From Bradyrhizobium sp. SZCCT0231 (lineage in GTDB: Bacteria; Pseudomonadota; Alphaproteobacteria; Rhizobiales; Xanthobacteraceae): 64,000 nt of DNA. Below are positions 48,241 through 58,028 of this stretch, one piece after another. The stretch's first letter is position 1; each line of letters opens with the position of its first letter. The position numbers and the translations under genes are program-made. A model generated the notes under the pieces. It saw only the letters and a list, made by a program, of their open reading frames with translations. It was not told the origin of the DNA and searched no databases. The stretch is from NCBI RefSeq assembly GCF_018130245.1, contig NZ_JAFCKP010000008.1, positions 186,001-250,000 of the forward strand, written 5' to 3'.

Positions 48241-49013
48241 CAGTTCGGGGCCTGCTCTACGTCGTGGTCGCGACGCTGGCTGTCGCAAGTGCGGCGGCCG
48301 CATCGATTGCCCTGTACCAGGGCAACCCCGCGATCGTTCCGGGTTGGACGAGGCTCGTTAGTCCCGGGCCGCTGTCCGCGAAGCATGCATTTCTGTCCGA
48401 CAGATGTGAGAGCTGCCATACGCCGGTCAAAGGCGTCGAGGCGGCCGCCTGTATCACTTGTCATGCGCCTTCGGCCGCGGATCTTGCCAAACAATCGACG
48501 GCGTTCCACGCCGTGGCGGGTGGCCAGTGTTCGGGCTGCCATCGCGAGCACGCGGGCGACTTGCGGCCGATCAGGATGAACCATGCGTCGTTGCCGCAAG
48601 CCACGATGGCGGCCTCCGGCAAGAAGGTGTTCGACCGGACCGCGGCCGATCAACTGAGATCCGACCTGACCGAATTTCTCGGTCTGCCAAAGTTCGACCG
48701 GCCGGAAGAGGCCGCGCTTGATTGCGCCAACTGTCACAGCAACCGGGAGCCGCACCGCGGATTGTTTGGACGGGAATGCGCGGATTGCCATGCGCTCGCG
48801 TCCTGGAGGATCGCGGGCTTCCTGCATCCTTCGCCAACCTCGAAGGACTGCGCCCAATGCCATCAGGCGCCGCCGAGCCACTATATGGGCCACTTCATGA
48901 TGGATCGGACGATCGCAGGACAGGAGCACGCATCGGTCGATCAATGCTTTCTGTGCCACATGACGGACTCGTTCAACGACATCAAGAGCGTCGGCTGGAT
49001 GAAGCACCATTGA
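48237..49013 (+). CDS. Seven-heme periplasmic c-type cytochrome
   Basis: A 258-residue protein with a hydrophobic N-terminal helix (about residues 5-27), which could be a signal or an anchor. Seven CxxCH motifs are visible, at 57-61, 72-76, 98-102, 163-167, 181-185, 205-209 and 237-241. At least nine further His residues (50, 91, 105, 116, 173, 197, 215, 219, 231) could give bis-His ligation, as in cytochrome c3-type proteins. GTG 48237 overlaps the cytb stop (GTGA); GTG 48228 is an alternative. It should receive electrons from the membrane heme protein. Acceptors are unknown. Confidence 0.88.
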   Translation: MTVRGLLYVVVATLAVASAAAASIALYQGNPAIVPGWTRLVSPGPLSAKHAFLSDRCESCHTPVKGVEAAACITCHAPSAADLAKQSTAFHAVAGGQCSGCHREHAGDLRPIRMNHASLPQATMAASGKKVFDRTAADQLRSDLTEFLGLPKFDRPEEAALDCANCHSNREPHRGLFGRECADCHALASWRIAGFLHPSPTSKDCAQCHQAPPSHYMGHFMMDRTIAGQEHASVDQCFLCHMTDSFNDIKSVGWMKHH

Positions 49014-49233
49014 CCGGCAAGGGCGACGCTTGCGAGCCTCCGACATTACAGGGCCGGCGAAAAATATTCATGATCTGTTTTGCAATTGGGCCGCCGACGG
49101 CCGATGCCCTTGCCGAAGCCAAAAGATTCCGCGGGACGAATGTGGCGTCTGTCCTGCATGGCTGGCTCGTCGTTTTCTATTGGCCGGCGGTACAACCAGA
49201 GTTATATTTTTCAGGGCAAGTAGCGGTGCAGGA

Positions 49234-49629
49234 ATGATTGGCTCGACAAAGCCAAGGCGAAGGTGGTGGGGATGGCTTGTCGCCATGACCTATCTGCTTG
49301 CGTCGATGACGCCGTCTCTTGCGATTTCGATCTCCCCCCTCACGTCGATACCGTGCGAGCAGCCCACGCATGCGCACGATCGAATCAATGCCGGATCGGC
49401 GGTGCATTTGCACGAGGTTGCGATGGACGGAGATTGTGACAACGACCAGGACGAGCCCGGCGATCGGCACGCGGCCTGCTGCGGCTCGGTGCTGTGCTTC
49501 AGCGCCGTGCCGCCCCAAGCTCCCGGGATCGCGAAGTTCGTGTCCCCGCACTCGCGCTGCGAAGCGCAGCCGGACGTGATCGGCGACGAAGGCACGTTCC
49601 GCCGCCACTATCGGCCCCCCATCGCCTGA
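49234..49629 (+). CDS. Exported Cys/His/Asp-rich hypothetical protein
   Basis: A 131-residue protein. ATG 49234 puts a basic start (MIGSTKPRRRWWGW) before a signal helix ending near LAIS. The mature part has HAHD, HLHEVAMDGDCDNDQDEPGDRH and AACCGSVLCF, a concentration of Cys, His and Asp that could bind metal or form disulfides. No domain recognised. It follows the heptaheme gene by 220 bases on the same strand and may belong to the same system. Confidence 0.6.
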   Translation: MIGSTKPRRRWWGWLVAMTYLLASMTPSLAISISPLTSIPCEQPTHAHDRINAGSAVHLHEVAMDGDCDNDQDEPGDRHAACCGSVLCFSAVPPQAPGIAKFVSPHSRCEAQPDVIGDEGTFRRHYRPPIA

Positions 49630-49941
49630 GATAGCTCCCGAAGACCGTACTGCGTCGCTCCAGGTCCGAGCGCGGATCGACACGTCTGTGACGGGTGCCA
49701 TACCCGGCGGATGATGGCGATGCGCGAGGCACTCGCGTGACGCTGCGCGTCGAGCGGAAGAACGTCGACAGGGCGATCATTGGCTCGCGGCAAGGCGAGG
49801 TCGCCGGGCGAGCACCACAGCGACGATCTCTCACGACTCTCATACGGGAGCTGCTGCCTCCGCGGATCGCGTCCGCGCGCGATCCGACGAATTTCGCTGC
49901 AACGAAGCGATCTGCCGAATGGCATGCAAGGACGATAGGTC
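49630..49941. other. Intergenic gap before the sigma gene
   Basis: 312 bases with overlapping shadow frames only. It should contain the sigma-factor promoter. I could not identify convincing boxes. Confidence 0.45.
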
Positions 49942-50553
49942 ATGAAATCGCCGAACGAGGGTCTGCCGGTACAGGCAGCGGATTCCCTGGACGTGCAGGA
50001 CACGGTCGTTCGTGCCGCGCTCGTCGGCAGCTACGATCGCCTGCGCAGCTATCTGCAGCGACGCTTTGCCGGTCGGGCCGAAGCGGAAGAGGTGCTCCAG
50101 GCATTCATGTTGCGCGCACTGGAGCGGTCCGGCGACATTCGCGATGCGGACTCGGTTCGAGGCTGGCTGAGCAGGGTTCTGGCGACGACCATCGCCGACT
50201 TCCACCGCCAGGCATCAAGGAGCAGGGCCCGGGAGATGCCGTTCCCGCATGAGCTCAACGATCGTCTGGCGGCCGAGCAGGACGCCGCGACGAATGCCGC
50301 GGTCTGCGAGTGTCTCCATGTCCATCTGTCCCTGCTGAAGCCGGAGCATGCCGAAGTCATCAGAAGGGTCGATCTCGGCGGCGAGCCCCGGGAGCTGGTT
50401 GCCGCTGACCTTGGCGTGACCGTGAACAACCTGACCGTTAGGCTTCACCGCGCACGACAAGCGCTGAAGGAGCGCCTCGAGCAGACCTGCGTTGTCTGCC
50501 TGGAGGAAAGCTTCTGGGAATGCCGTTGCGCCGACAACCGGGGTCCGACCTAG
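49942..50553 (+). CDS. ECF sigma factor with Cys-rich C-terminus, CorE-like
   Basis: A 203-residue sigma factor. Region 2 covers about 25-92 (GSYDRLRSYLQRRF, RGWLSRVLATTIADFHRQ) and region 4 about 120-180 (LKPEHAEVIRRVDLGGEP, VTVNNLTVRLHRARQAL). The linker has CECLHVH (122-128), and the C-terminus has Cys183, 186, 194 and 196 in a C-X2-C-X7-C-X-C arrangement. The same layout is known from CorE, an ECF factor of Myxococcus whose Cys-rich end senses copper without an anti-sigma factor. No anti-sigma gene is nearby. It probably controls the operon upstream in response to a metal. Confidence 0.85.
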   Translation: MKSPNEGLPVQAADSLDVQDTVVRAALVGSYDRLRSYLQRRFAGRAEAEEVLQAFMLRALERSGDIRDADSVRGWLSRVLATTIADFHRQASRSRAREMPFPHELNDRLAAEQDAATNAAVCECLHVHLSLLKPEHAEVIRRVDLGGEPRELVAADLGVTVNNLTVRLHRARQALKERLEQTCVVCLEESFWECRCADNRGPT

Positions 50554-53282
50554 CCCGCCTCGCGGCGGCGGCTCTCGCTGCCTTCGCGCCGGGCGAGCCG
50601 GCTGCGATGCAGTGCGAACAGCTCCAGCATCTTGTCGGCAGGCCTGGCGGCGCTGAATAGATAACCTTGCATCTCGGAGCAGCCGAGCGCGCGGAGCAGC
50701 CGCTGCTGCTCCTCCGTCTCGACGCCCTCGGCTGTGGTGGTCATGCGGCGGGCGGCCGCCAGATTGACGACGGCCTGAACGATGCTGGCGGAGCCGTCGG
50801 GGCGGGCGATGTCGTCGACGAAACAACGGTCGATCTTGATCTTGTCGAACGGGAAGCGGTGCAGATAGCTCAGGGACGAGTAGCCGGTGCCGAAATCGTC
50901 GAGCGCGATGCGCACGCCGATGGCACGGAGCTGGTGCAGGATCGCGAGCGCGGCATCGTCGTCGCGGATCAGGACCGCCTCGGTGATTTCGAGCTCGAGC
51001 CGGCTCGCCGGCAGGTTCGACGCGGCGAGCGCGGCCATGATCTTCAGCGCCAGCGTACCGGTCTTGAACTGCACGGGCGAGACGTTGACGGCGAGGCGGA
51101 TGTCGTCGGGCCAGCTTGCTGCGTCGCGGCACGCGGTCGCCAGCACCCATTCGCCGATCTCGTTGATCAGACCGGTGTCTTCGGCGATCGGGATGAATTC
51201 GGCCGGCGAGACCCAGCCGCGCTCGGGATGGCGCCAGCGCACCAGCGCCTCGCAGCCGGTGATGCGGTCGTCCTTCAGACCGAGGCAGGGCTGGTAATAG
51301 ACCTCGAGCCCGCCTTCGAGACCCCCTTGGGCGATGGCGTGGCGCAGGTCGCTCTCGAGCTGGCGCCGTTCGCGGACCTTGGCGTCCATGTCCGGCTCGA
51401 AGAAACGGTAGGTGCGGCGCCCGGCGGACTTGGCGGCGTACATCGCCATGTCGGCGTTCTTCAGGATCTGGTCCAACGCCGTGCCGTGTTCCGGCGCGAG
51501 CGCAATGCCGATGCTGGCATCGGCGGTGAGATGATGGCCCATGCAGTCGAACGGCGCGCGGATGGCTTCGAAGATCCGCGCAACGAGCTCGTTGACCTGG
51601 TCCAGCGACGTCACCGCGCTCTGTACGATGGCGAATTCGTCGCCGCCGAGCCGCGCCACGAAGTCCGCCGGGCCCGAACAGCGGCGGAGGTTCGCCGCGA
51701 CCGATTTCAACAGCTCGTCGCCGACGAGGTGGCCGAGCGCATCGTTGACGCCCTTGAACTCGTCGATGTCGATGTAATGCACCGCAATCTGCTCGCCGCC
51801 GCCGACCGCGGCCAGCTCTTCGCGCAGATGCTCGTGGAACATGGCACGGTTGGGCAAGTCCGTCAGTGCGTCGTAATGGGCGAGGTGGGTGATGCGCTCC
51901 TCGATGCGACGGCGCTCCGTGATGTCCTCGTGGGTCGCGACCCAGCCGCCGTCCGCGAGCGGTTCGTTGAGGATCTGGATCGAGCGACCATCGGAGGTGT
52001 CGATCACCATGGAATTTCGTACGTGGACGTCCTTCAGCACGAGCGCGACGTAAGCGTCGACGTCGCCCGTGAACGAACCGGTTGCCTTGCGATGGGCGAT
52101 GATGTCGTGGAAGCTGGAGCCGGGCCTCACGATCTGTGCCGCCAGCCCGTACATCTCGATGTAGCGCTGGTTGCAGACCACGAGCCGCCGCTCGGCGTCG
52201 AACAGCAAAAGGCCCTGCGTCATGTTGTTGACGGCGCGGTCGAGCCGCAGCTTCTCCAGCGTCAGCCGTTCGCGCGATGCGCGGTGTTGCTCCAGCAGCT
52301 TGCGCACGACCGCGATCAGCACGCCTGCGATGGCGAGCGCGGAAGCGCCGGCGACCGAGATCAGCATGCCGATCTGCTCGCGCCAGTCCGTCAGGGCCGC
52401 CGCGCGCGTCGTGGTGGCCATCATCAGGATCGGGAAGTGGGGCAGGGCACGCGAGGAGATCAGCCGGTCCTCGCCGTCGACGGGGCTGGTGAAACGGCCG
52501 GCGAAATGATCGAGCCCGAATACTCTCTGATGCTCGAACGGACCGGTCTTGAAATTCCGTCCCATCAAATCGCCGGAATGGGGATAGCGGGCGAGCAGCG
52601 TGCCGTCGCGATGCAACATCGAGATCGTCGCGCCTTCGCCGAGCACAACGGACTCGAAGAATTTCTCGAAGTTGGCGGGTTCGATGCCGCGGCCGACGAC
52701 GCCCAGGAACTCGCCGTCCGGTCCCACGATCTTGCGGACGATCAGGATGGTCCAGGCGCCCGAGATGCGGCTATGCAGCGGCTCGATCAGCACGTCGGGC
52801 GAGTAAGGATCGTACTTGAAGGTGCGGAAATAGGCGCGATCGGCAACGTTGACCTTTGGAGCCGGCCACGCCGTCGACGAGTTGATCAGGTTGCCTTCGG
52901 CATCGATGATGTTGACGCCGCCGATGTAGGGCAGCGCCTCGATCTTCGATCGCAGCATCCGGTGGACGTCCTCGCCCGACAGGCGCTTGCGATAGTCCCC
53001 TCCGGTCGTGATCCCGGCCGCGCGGACGTGGTCGACGAAATCCCTCTGGATGACCGCGAAGTCCTGCAATTGCTGATCGAAATGGTGAGTGAGCAGCAGC
53101 ACGGTGTTTTCCAGCTCGCGGCCGGAGCTGCGCAGCGCCCGCTCCCGGAAGTTCTGCGCCATCAGGATCGAACCTATGGCGATGGCCGCGATCAGCAGCG
53201 TGCCGCCCACCACCAGCCAGCGGATCGGTCCGCTGCGCACGAAGACCTGGTCAAAGAGACGACTGCCGAATTTCATCTTCAT
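50550..53282 (-). CDS. Cache-PAS-GGDEF-EAL bifunctional cyclic-di-GMP enzyme
   Basis: A 910-residue inner-membrane protein that can make and break cyclic di-GMP. An N-terminal helix (about 20-42) precedes a Cache-type periplasmic sensor (45-305), a second helix (about 307-328), a PAS domain (NNMTQGLLLFDAERRLVVCN), GGDEF (ALTDLPNRAMFHE, RLGGDEFAIV, active-site motif intact) and EAL (CEALVRWRHPE, DDFGTGYSSLSYLHRFP, catalytic core intact). Both enzymatic halves therefore look active. It converges with the sigma gene and their stop codons overlap within CTAG. The ligand of the sensor is unknown. Confidence 0.93.
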   Translation of the reverse strand: MKMKFGSRLFDQVFVRSGPIRWLVVGGTLLIAAIAIGSILMAQNFRERALRSSGRELENTVLLLTHHFDQQLQDFAVIQRDFVDHVRAAGITTGGDYRKRLSGEDVHRMLRSKIEALPYIGGVNIIDAEGNLINSSTAWPAPKVNVADRAYFRTFKYDPYSPDVLIEPLHSRISGAWTILIVRKIVGPDGEFLGVVGRGIEPANFEKFFESVVLGEGATISMLHRDGTLLARYPHSGDLMGRNFKTGPFEHQRVFGLDHFAGRFTSPVDGEDRLISSRALPHFPILMMATTTRAAALTDWREQIGMLISVAGASALAIAGVLIAVVRKLLEQHRASRERLTLEKLRLDRAVNNMTQGLLLFDAERRLVVCNQRYIEMYGLAAQIVRPGSSFHDIIAHRKATGSFTGDVDAYVALVLKDVHVRNSMVIDTSDGRSIQILNEPLADGGWVATHEDITERRRIEERITHLAHYDALTDLPNRAMFHEHLREELAAVGGGEQIAVHYIDIDEFKGVNDALGHLVGDELLKSVAANLRRCSGPADFVARLGGDEFAIVQSAVTSLDQVNELVARIFEAIRAPFDCMGHHLTADASIGIALAPEHGTALDQILKNADMAMYAAKSAGRRTYRFFEPDMDAKVRERRQLESDLRHAIAQGGLEGGLEVYYQPCLGLKDDRITGCEALVRWRHPERGWVSPAEFIPIAEDTGLINEIGEWVLATACRDAASWPDDIRLAVNVSPVQFKTGTLALKIMAALAASNLPASRLELEITEAVLIRDDDAALAILHQLRAIGVRIALDDFGTGYSSLSYLHRFPFDKIKIDRCFVDDIARPDGSASIVQAVVNLAAARRMTTTAEGVETEEQQRLLRALGCSEMQGYLFSAARPADKMLELFALHRSRLARREGSESRRREAG

Positions 53283-53459
53283 GCTGGATCATTGCCGCGC
53301 ACACCTCAGGATCAATCCATGAGCCCGAGAACATCCGTTGGTTTACGGGGACGGTGTGGAGGTAAAGTTAGGAAGTGCGGTTAACGCAACGTGAATGACC
53401 GCGCGCAAAAGCAAGCGATGCGCGGTGGCGCGGGAGGTGAGTCACTGAAGTAAGTCGCT

Positions 53460-53993
53460 TCAGGCGCGGTAATGGCCGGACTTGCCGCCGAGCTTCTCGA
53501 CCAGATGGATGCCCTCGATGCGCACGCCGCGCTCGACCGCCTTGATCATGTCGTAGATGGTGAGGCAGGCGACCGAGACGGCCGTGAGCGCCTCCATCTC
53601 GACGCCGGTCGGGCCCGTGACCTTCACGCTGGCGCGAACGAGGCAACCCGGCAGTTCTGCATCCGGCTCGATGTCGACCGTGACCTTCGACAGCGCGAGC
53701 GGATGGCAGAGCGGGATCAGCTCGGAGGTGCGCTTGGCGGCCATGATGCCGGCGATGCGCGCGGTGCCGAGCACGTCGCCTTTCTTGGCGTCGCCGGACA
53801 CGATCAGGTCGAGCGTCGCCTTGGTCATGACGACGCGGCCTTCGGCGACCGCGAGCCGCTCGGTCGCGGGCTTGTCCGTGACGTCGACCATCCGCGCCTC
53901 GCCGGAGGCGCCGATATGGGTGAGGGCGGGGCCGGCCTTGGATTTGGCCGGCTTCGTCTCGGCTGACTTGGTCTCGGCTGGCTTACGCGCCAT
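53460..53993 (-). CDS. moaC: Cyclic pyranopterin monophosphate synthase
   Basis: Second enzyme of molybdenum cofactor synthesis, forming cPMP after MoaA. The 177-residue chain has [29 protein letters not shown] and [22 protein letters not shown], the family's active-site region. About 20 Lys/Ala/Glu-rich residues at the N-terminus ([19 protein letters not shown]) are a low-complexity extension. It ends an operon with trpC and trpD, with a 1-base gap before trpC; moeA is 15 kb away. Confidence 0.94.
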   Translation of the reverse strand: MARKPAETKSAETKPAKSKAGPALTHIGASGEARMVDVTDKPATERLAVAEGRVVMTKATLDLIVSGDAKKGDVLGTARIAGIMAAKRTSELIPLCHPLALSKVTVDIEPDAELPGCLVRASVKVTGPTGVEMEALTAVSVACLTIYDMIKAVERGVRIEGIHLVEKLGGKSGHYRA

Positions 53994-53994
53994 G

Positions 53995-54816
53995 TCAGCG
54001 CGTGCCCGTCGCGCGCGCCGTCGTCTTGCGCGCGAGCAGCGCGCGCGTCGCCGCGGTGACGTCGGCCTGCCGCATCAGGCTTTCACCGACCAGAAACGTC
54101 GACATGCCGACGCGCTCGAGCCGGGCGAGATCTTCCGACGTGAAGATGCCGCTCTCGCCGACCATCAGCCGGTCGCCGGGAATCAGCGGCGCAAGCGCCT
54201 CGCTGGTCGCTAGCGTGGTCTCGAAGGTGCGCAAATTGCGGTTGTTGACGCCGATCATCGGCGACCGCAGCCTCAGCGCCCGGTCGAGCTCGGCGCGGTC
54301 GTGGATCTCGATCAGCACGTCCATGCCACAGGCGATGGCAGCGTCTTCGATATCCCTGGCAGCGGCATCATCGAGCGCCGCCATGATGATCAGGATGCAG
54401 TCGGCGCCGTGCGCGCGCGCCTCGACCACCTGATAGGTGTCGAACATGAAATCCTTGCGCAGCACCGGCAGCGACGTTGCCGCGCGCGCCGCCACCATGA
54501 AGTCGAGATGGCCCTGGAACGACGGCGTGTCGGTCAGCACCGAAAGGCAGGCCGCGCCGCCCGCCTCATAGGCTCTTGCGAGGGCCGGCGGGTCGAAATC
54601 GGCGCGAATGAGACCCTTGGAGGGCGAGGCCTTCTTGATCTCGGCGATCAGCGCGTAGTCGCCAGCGGCAAGCTTGCTCTTGATCGCACGCAGGAAGCCA
54701 CGCGGCGCGGAGGCGGCATTGGCTTGCGCCTCCAAGGCGGAGAGCGGACGTGCCCGCTTCGCTGCCGCGATCTCCTCGCGCTTATAGGCCTCGATCTTGG
54801 TCAGGATGTCGGACAT
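53995..54816 (-). CDS. trpC: Indole-3-glycerol phosphate synthase
   Basis: Forms the indole ring of tryptophan. The 273-residue TIM-barrel has [15 protein letters not shown] with the catalytic Lys and Glu, [24 protein letters not shown] and [16 protein letters not shown] 54816 is preferred over a TTG at 54822. It follows trpD by 7 bases. Confidence 0.95.
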   Translation of the reverse strand: MSDILTKIEAYKREEIAAAKRARPLSALEAQANAASAPRGFLRAIKSKLAAGDYALIAEIKKASPSKGLIRADFDPPALARAYEAGGAACLSVLTDTPSFQGHLDFMVAARAATSLPVLRKDFMFDTYQVVEARAHGADCILIIMAALDDAAARDIEDAAIACGMDVLIEIHDRAELDRALRLRSPMIGVNNRNLRTFETTLATSEALAPLIPGDRLMVGESGIFTSEDLARLERVGMSTFLVGESLMRQADVTAATRALLARKTTARATGTR

Positions 54817-54823
54817 GCGCAAT

Positions 54824-55837
54824 TCAGCCGTTGGAGACCGCGACCAGGTGCTTCAGCTTCGCGTTGGCCGCGCCGCTGTCGATCGAGCGGGCGCCGATCG
54901 CGACGCCTTCCTTGAGGTCCTTGGCACGGCCGGCCACGACCAGCGCGGCGGCGGCGTTGATCAGCGCCACGTCGCGATAGGGGCTCGGCTTGCCGTCGAG
55001 CACGCTTTGCAACGCGATCGCGTTGGCATCGGCGTCACCGCCTTTGAGCGCACCGGCCTCGCAACGCGAGAGCCCGGCTTCCTCCGGCGTCACCTCGAAA
55101 TTCCGGATCTCGCCATTGTGGAGCGCGGAGACGAAGGTCGGGCCGGTGAGGGTGATCTCGTCGAGACCATCGGAGCCGTGCACCACCCACACGGATTCAG
55201 AGCCGAGGTTCTTCAGCACCTGCGCCAGCGGCTGCACCCATTGCCTGGAGAACACGCCGACCATCTGCCGCTCCACACCGGCCGGGTTGGACAGGGGACC
55301 GAGCAGGTTGAAGATCGTGCGCGTCGCGAGCTCGACCCGGGTCGGCCCGACATTCTTCATGGCGGGATGATGGGCGGGGGCGAACATGAAGCCGATGCCG
55401 CATTCGCGCACGCAGCGTCCGACCTGTTCGGGCTTGAGATCGATCTTCACCCCGAGCGAGGCCAGCACGTCGGCGGCGCCCGAGCGCGACGACAGCGCGC
55501 GGTTGCCGTGCTTGGCCACGGGCACGCCGGCGCCCGAGACGATGAAGGCGGCGCAGGTCGAGACGTTGACCGAGCCGGAACCGTCGCCGCCGGTGCCGAC
55601 GATGTCGACGGCGTCAGGCGGCGCCGTCACGGTCAGCATCTTGGAACGCATCGCTGCGACAGCGCCGGTGATCTCGTCCACGGTCTCGCCGCGCACCCGC
55701 AGCGCCATCAAGAGGCCGCCCATCTGCGAGGGCGTGGCCTCGCCGGACATCATGGCGTCGAAGGCGGAAGCAGCTTCGTCACGCGACAGGCTGGCGCCGG
55801 TCGCCACTTTTCCAATGATCGATTTCAGGTCGTCCAT
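54824..55837 (-). CDS. trpD: Anthranilate phosphoribosyltransferase
   Basis: Transfers a phosphoribosyl group from PRPP to anthranilate. The 337-residue chain has [35 protein letters not shown] and [16 protein letters not shown], all catalytic regions. It sits upstream of trpC in the normal operon. The trpF-like gene at 27998 is not part of this cluster. Confidence 0.95.
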   Translation of the reverse strand: MDDLKSIIGKVATGASLSRDEAASAFDAMMSGEATPSQMGGLLMALRVRGETVDEITGAVAAMRSKMLTVTAPPDAVDIVGTGGDGSGSVNVSTCAAFIVSGAGVPVAKHGNRALSSRSGAADVLASLGVKIDLKPEQVGRCVRECGIGFMFAPAHHPAMKNVGPTRVELATRTIFNLLGPLSNPAGVERQMVGVFSRQWVQPLAQVLKNLGSESVWVVHGSDGLDEITLTGPTFVSALHNGEIRNFEVTPEEAGLSRCEAGALKGGDADANAIALQSVLDGKPSPYRDVALINAAAALVVAGRAKDLKEGVAIGARSIDSGAANAKLKHLVAVSNG

Positions 55838-55851
55838 CGCGTGCTTTCAAC

Positions 55852-57750
55852 TCACTGGTTCGCGCCGGTCACCTGCGCGAAGGCGGCCTGATTAATGGTG
55901 GTCCCGATGTCGGTTTCAAGCTTGTTGACGTAGGAAGCGACCTGCTCCTCGGTCTGGGCCCGGTCGAGGCTCTCCTTCAGTTTCTTGACCGCGTCGGAGG
56001 CGAAGTCGACCGCGGGATCGACGATGTCGGTGACGCGGAAGACGATCACCTCGCTGCCGCCGCTTACGGCCGTCTGTCCGACGCCATCCTTGGCGGTGCG
56101 GAAGGCGGATGCCACGACGGTGCCGGGCACGCCGGCGGGCGAGTCGTCGCGCTTGAAGCCGATCGCTGTCTCGACCTTGGTGCCGACGGCGGCGGCCTCG
56201 TCGGCGAGCTTGCCGCCCGCTTCGAGCTTCTGCACCATCTCGGTTGCCTTGGCCTTCAGCTTGGCCGCGATCTGGTCCTGCCGCCAGCGCGCCTCGACCT
56301 GGTCGCGAACCTCGTCGAGATTGCGGTCGCGCGAGGGCGTGATGGCGAGCACGTCGTACCAGACATAGCCGCCCTTGAACGAGATTGCGTCGTTGTCGAC
56401 GCCGACATCGGTGTTGAAGGCCTGCGACACCACGTCGAGGCCCTGCGGGATGTTGGCGACCGGCTGGCCGTTCGGGGCGCGGCCGGAGCGGTCGACGGCC
56501 TCGATGGTCACAGCGGTGAGGCCGAGCTTCTGCGCCGCGTCGATCACGCTGGAGCCGCCGCCGCGCTCGTCTTCCATCTTGTCGCGGAGGTCGGCGACCT
56601 TGACGCGCGCACGGTCGGCCGCGATCTCGCGCTTGATGTCGCCGGCAAGCTTGGCGTAGTCGGCCTCATTGCCCGGCTCGATCTTGTCGACCTTGACGAT
56701 GGAGGTGCCGAGAGCGCCCTGGATGGGCTGGCTGATCTCACCGGCGGGAAGCTTGAAGGCGGCGTCGCCGACCGCGGAATCGAGCGAAGACTTGGTCACG
56801 AGGCCAAGGTCGACGTCGGAGGCACTCAGCCCGCGCTCCTTGCCGAGCTCCTCGAACGACATTCCGCCGGCGAGCCGCTCGCGCGCGGCCTGCGCCTCGG
56901 CGGCATTGGGGAATACGATCTGATGGATCTGGCGCTTCTCCGGCGTGCCGAGCCGGTCCTTGCGCTGCTCAAACACCTTCTTGGCGTCCTCGTCGGAGAC
57001 CTCGGTCCACTTGCCGATCTCTTCCGGCGAGACCACGACGAAGGCGATCTTGCGGTATTCGGGCGCGCGGAACTGGACCTTGTGATCCTCGAAATAGGTG
57101 GCGAGGGTTTCGGGCGAGGGCGCCTCGATGGTGCCGGCCTGCGCGGCGTCGAGCTTGACGAATTCAATACCGCGCTGCTCGTTCTGGTAGCGCGTCAGCA
57201 CGTCGATCATGGCCTTCGGCGGTTCCAGGCCGGCGCCGATCGTGCCGGTGATCTGCCGGCGCAGCGACACCTTGCGCTGCTCGGCGACGTAGCGCTGCTC
57301 GGTGTAGCCGAAATTGCGGATCACGGCCTGGAAGCGGTTGGCATCGAAATTGCCGCCGACGCCCTTGAAGTTGGGGTCGTTCATGATGACCTGGCGGATC
57401 TGCTCGTCGGACTGGCCGAGCCCGAGCCGGCGCGCCTCTTCGTCGAGGGCAGCTTCCGCGATGGTCTGCTGCAGCACCTGGCGGTCGAGGCCGAAGGCGC
57501 GCGCCTGGTCGGGCGTCAGCGGACGGCCGACCTGACGGCTGATCTGCTGCAGGCGGTCGGTGTAGATCTGGCGGAACTCGTTGAGCGAAATCTCGGTGCT
57601 GCCGATCTTGGCCACTGTGGACTGCCCGAACCCGCGGAAGATGTCGGCGATGCCCCAAACGCCGAAACTGACGATCAACACGCCCATCACCACGGCCATA
57701 ATGGTCTTGCCGAGCCAGTTTGATGAGGCCTTGCGCATTCCTCGAAGCAT
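55852..57750 (-). CDS. ppiD: Periplasmic peptidyl-prolyl isomerase, PpiD/SurA-N type
   Basis: A 632-residue membrane-anchored chaperone. One helix near the N-terminus ([21 protein letters not shown]) is followed by a SurA-like N-terminal domain ([18 protein letters not shown] to [11 protein letters not shown]), and a parvulin-type PPIase domain with [24 protein letters not shown]. The later segments, about 430-632, form a second SurA-like lobe. ATG 57750 is preferred to a TTG at 57759. It lies 14 bases upstream of trpD and is divergent from tpiA. Confidence 0.88.
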   Translation of the reverse strand: MLRGMRKASSNWLGKTIMAVVMGVLIVSFGVWGIADIFRGFGQSTVAKIGSTEISLNEFRQIYTDRLQQISRQVGRPLTPDQARAFGLDRQVLQQTIAEAALDEEARRLGLGQSDEQIRQVIMNDPNFKGVGGNFDANRFQAVIRNFGYTEQRYVAEQRKVSLRRQITGTIGAGLEPPKAMIDVLTRYQNEQRGIEFVKLDAAQAGTIEAPSPETLATYFEDHKVQFRAPEYRKIAFVVVSPEEIGKWTEVSDEDAKKVFEQRKDRLGTPEKRQIHQIVFPNAAEAQAARERLAGGMSFEELGKERGLSASDVDLGLVTKSSLDSAVGDAAFKLPAGEISQPIQGALGTSIVKVDKIEPGNEADYAKLAGDIKREIAADRARVKVADLRDKMEDERGGGSSVIDAAQKLGLTAVTIEAVDRSGRAPNGQPVANIPQGLDVVSQAFNTDVGVDNDAISFKGGYVWYDVLAITPSRDRNLDEVRDQVEARWRQDQIAAKLKAKATEMVQKLEAGGKLADEAAAVGTKVETAIGFKRDDSPAGVPGTVVASAFRTAKDGVGQTAVSGGSEVIVFRVTDIVDPAVDFASDAVKKLKESLDRAQTEEQVASYVNKLETDIGTTINQAAFAQVTGANQ

Positions 57751-58028
57751 TTGGTCCAACTTGTTTGGTCAGGAGGGGAACGGAGCGCGTCTTAATGCAG
57801 ATTCCGCAAAAGCGCGTCACCAAATTGATAGATCATCATAAAGTGGCGGCTTTCCCCCCGCAACCTCGCCTCGTGCGGCGGCGAGAAGCTGCGGTTAAAA
57901 GCCCCAAAGCGTTTTCCAGCGAAGTGGACCCCGGTTCGCGTCAAGAAAACGCGTCAAAACAAGAATCTGGAACTGCAGGAGCACCTCTGCTAGCGCAAGA
58001 ACAAACTCTCATATCGCTGGGATTTGAC

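Noticed and set aside
50667-53384. 905-codon open frame antisense to the GGDEF-EAL gene
   Set aside because: The minus-strand gene has intact GGDEF and EAL motifs. The plus frame is a compositional shadow.
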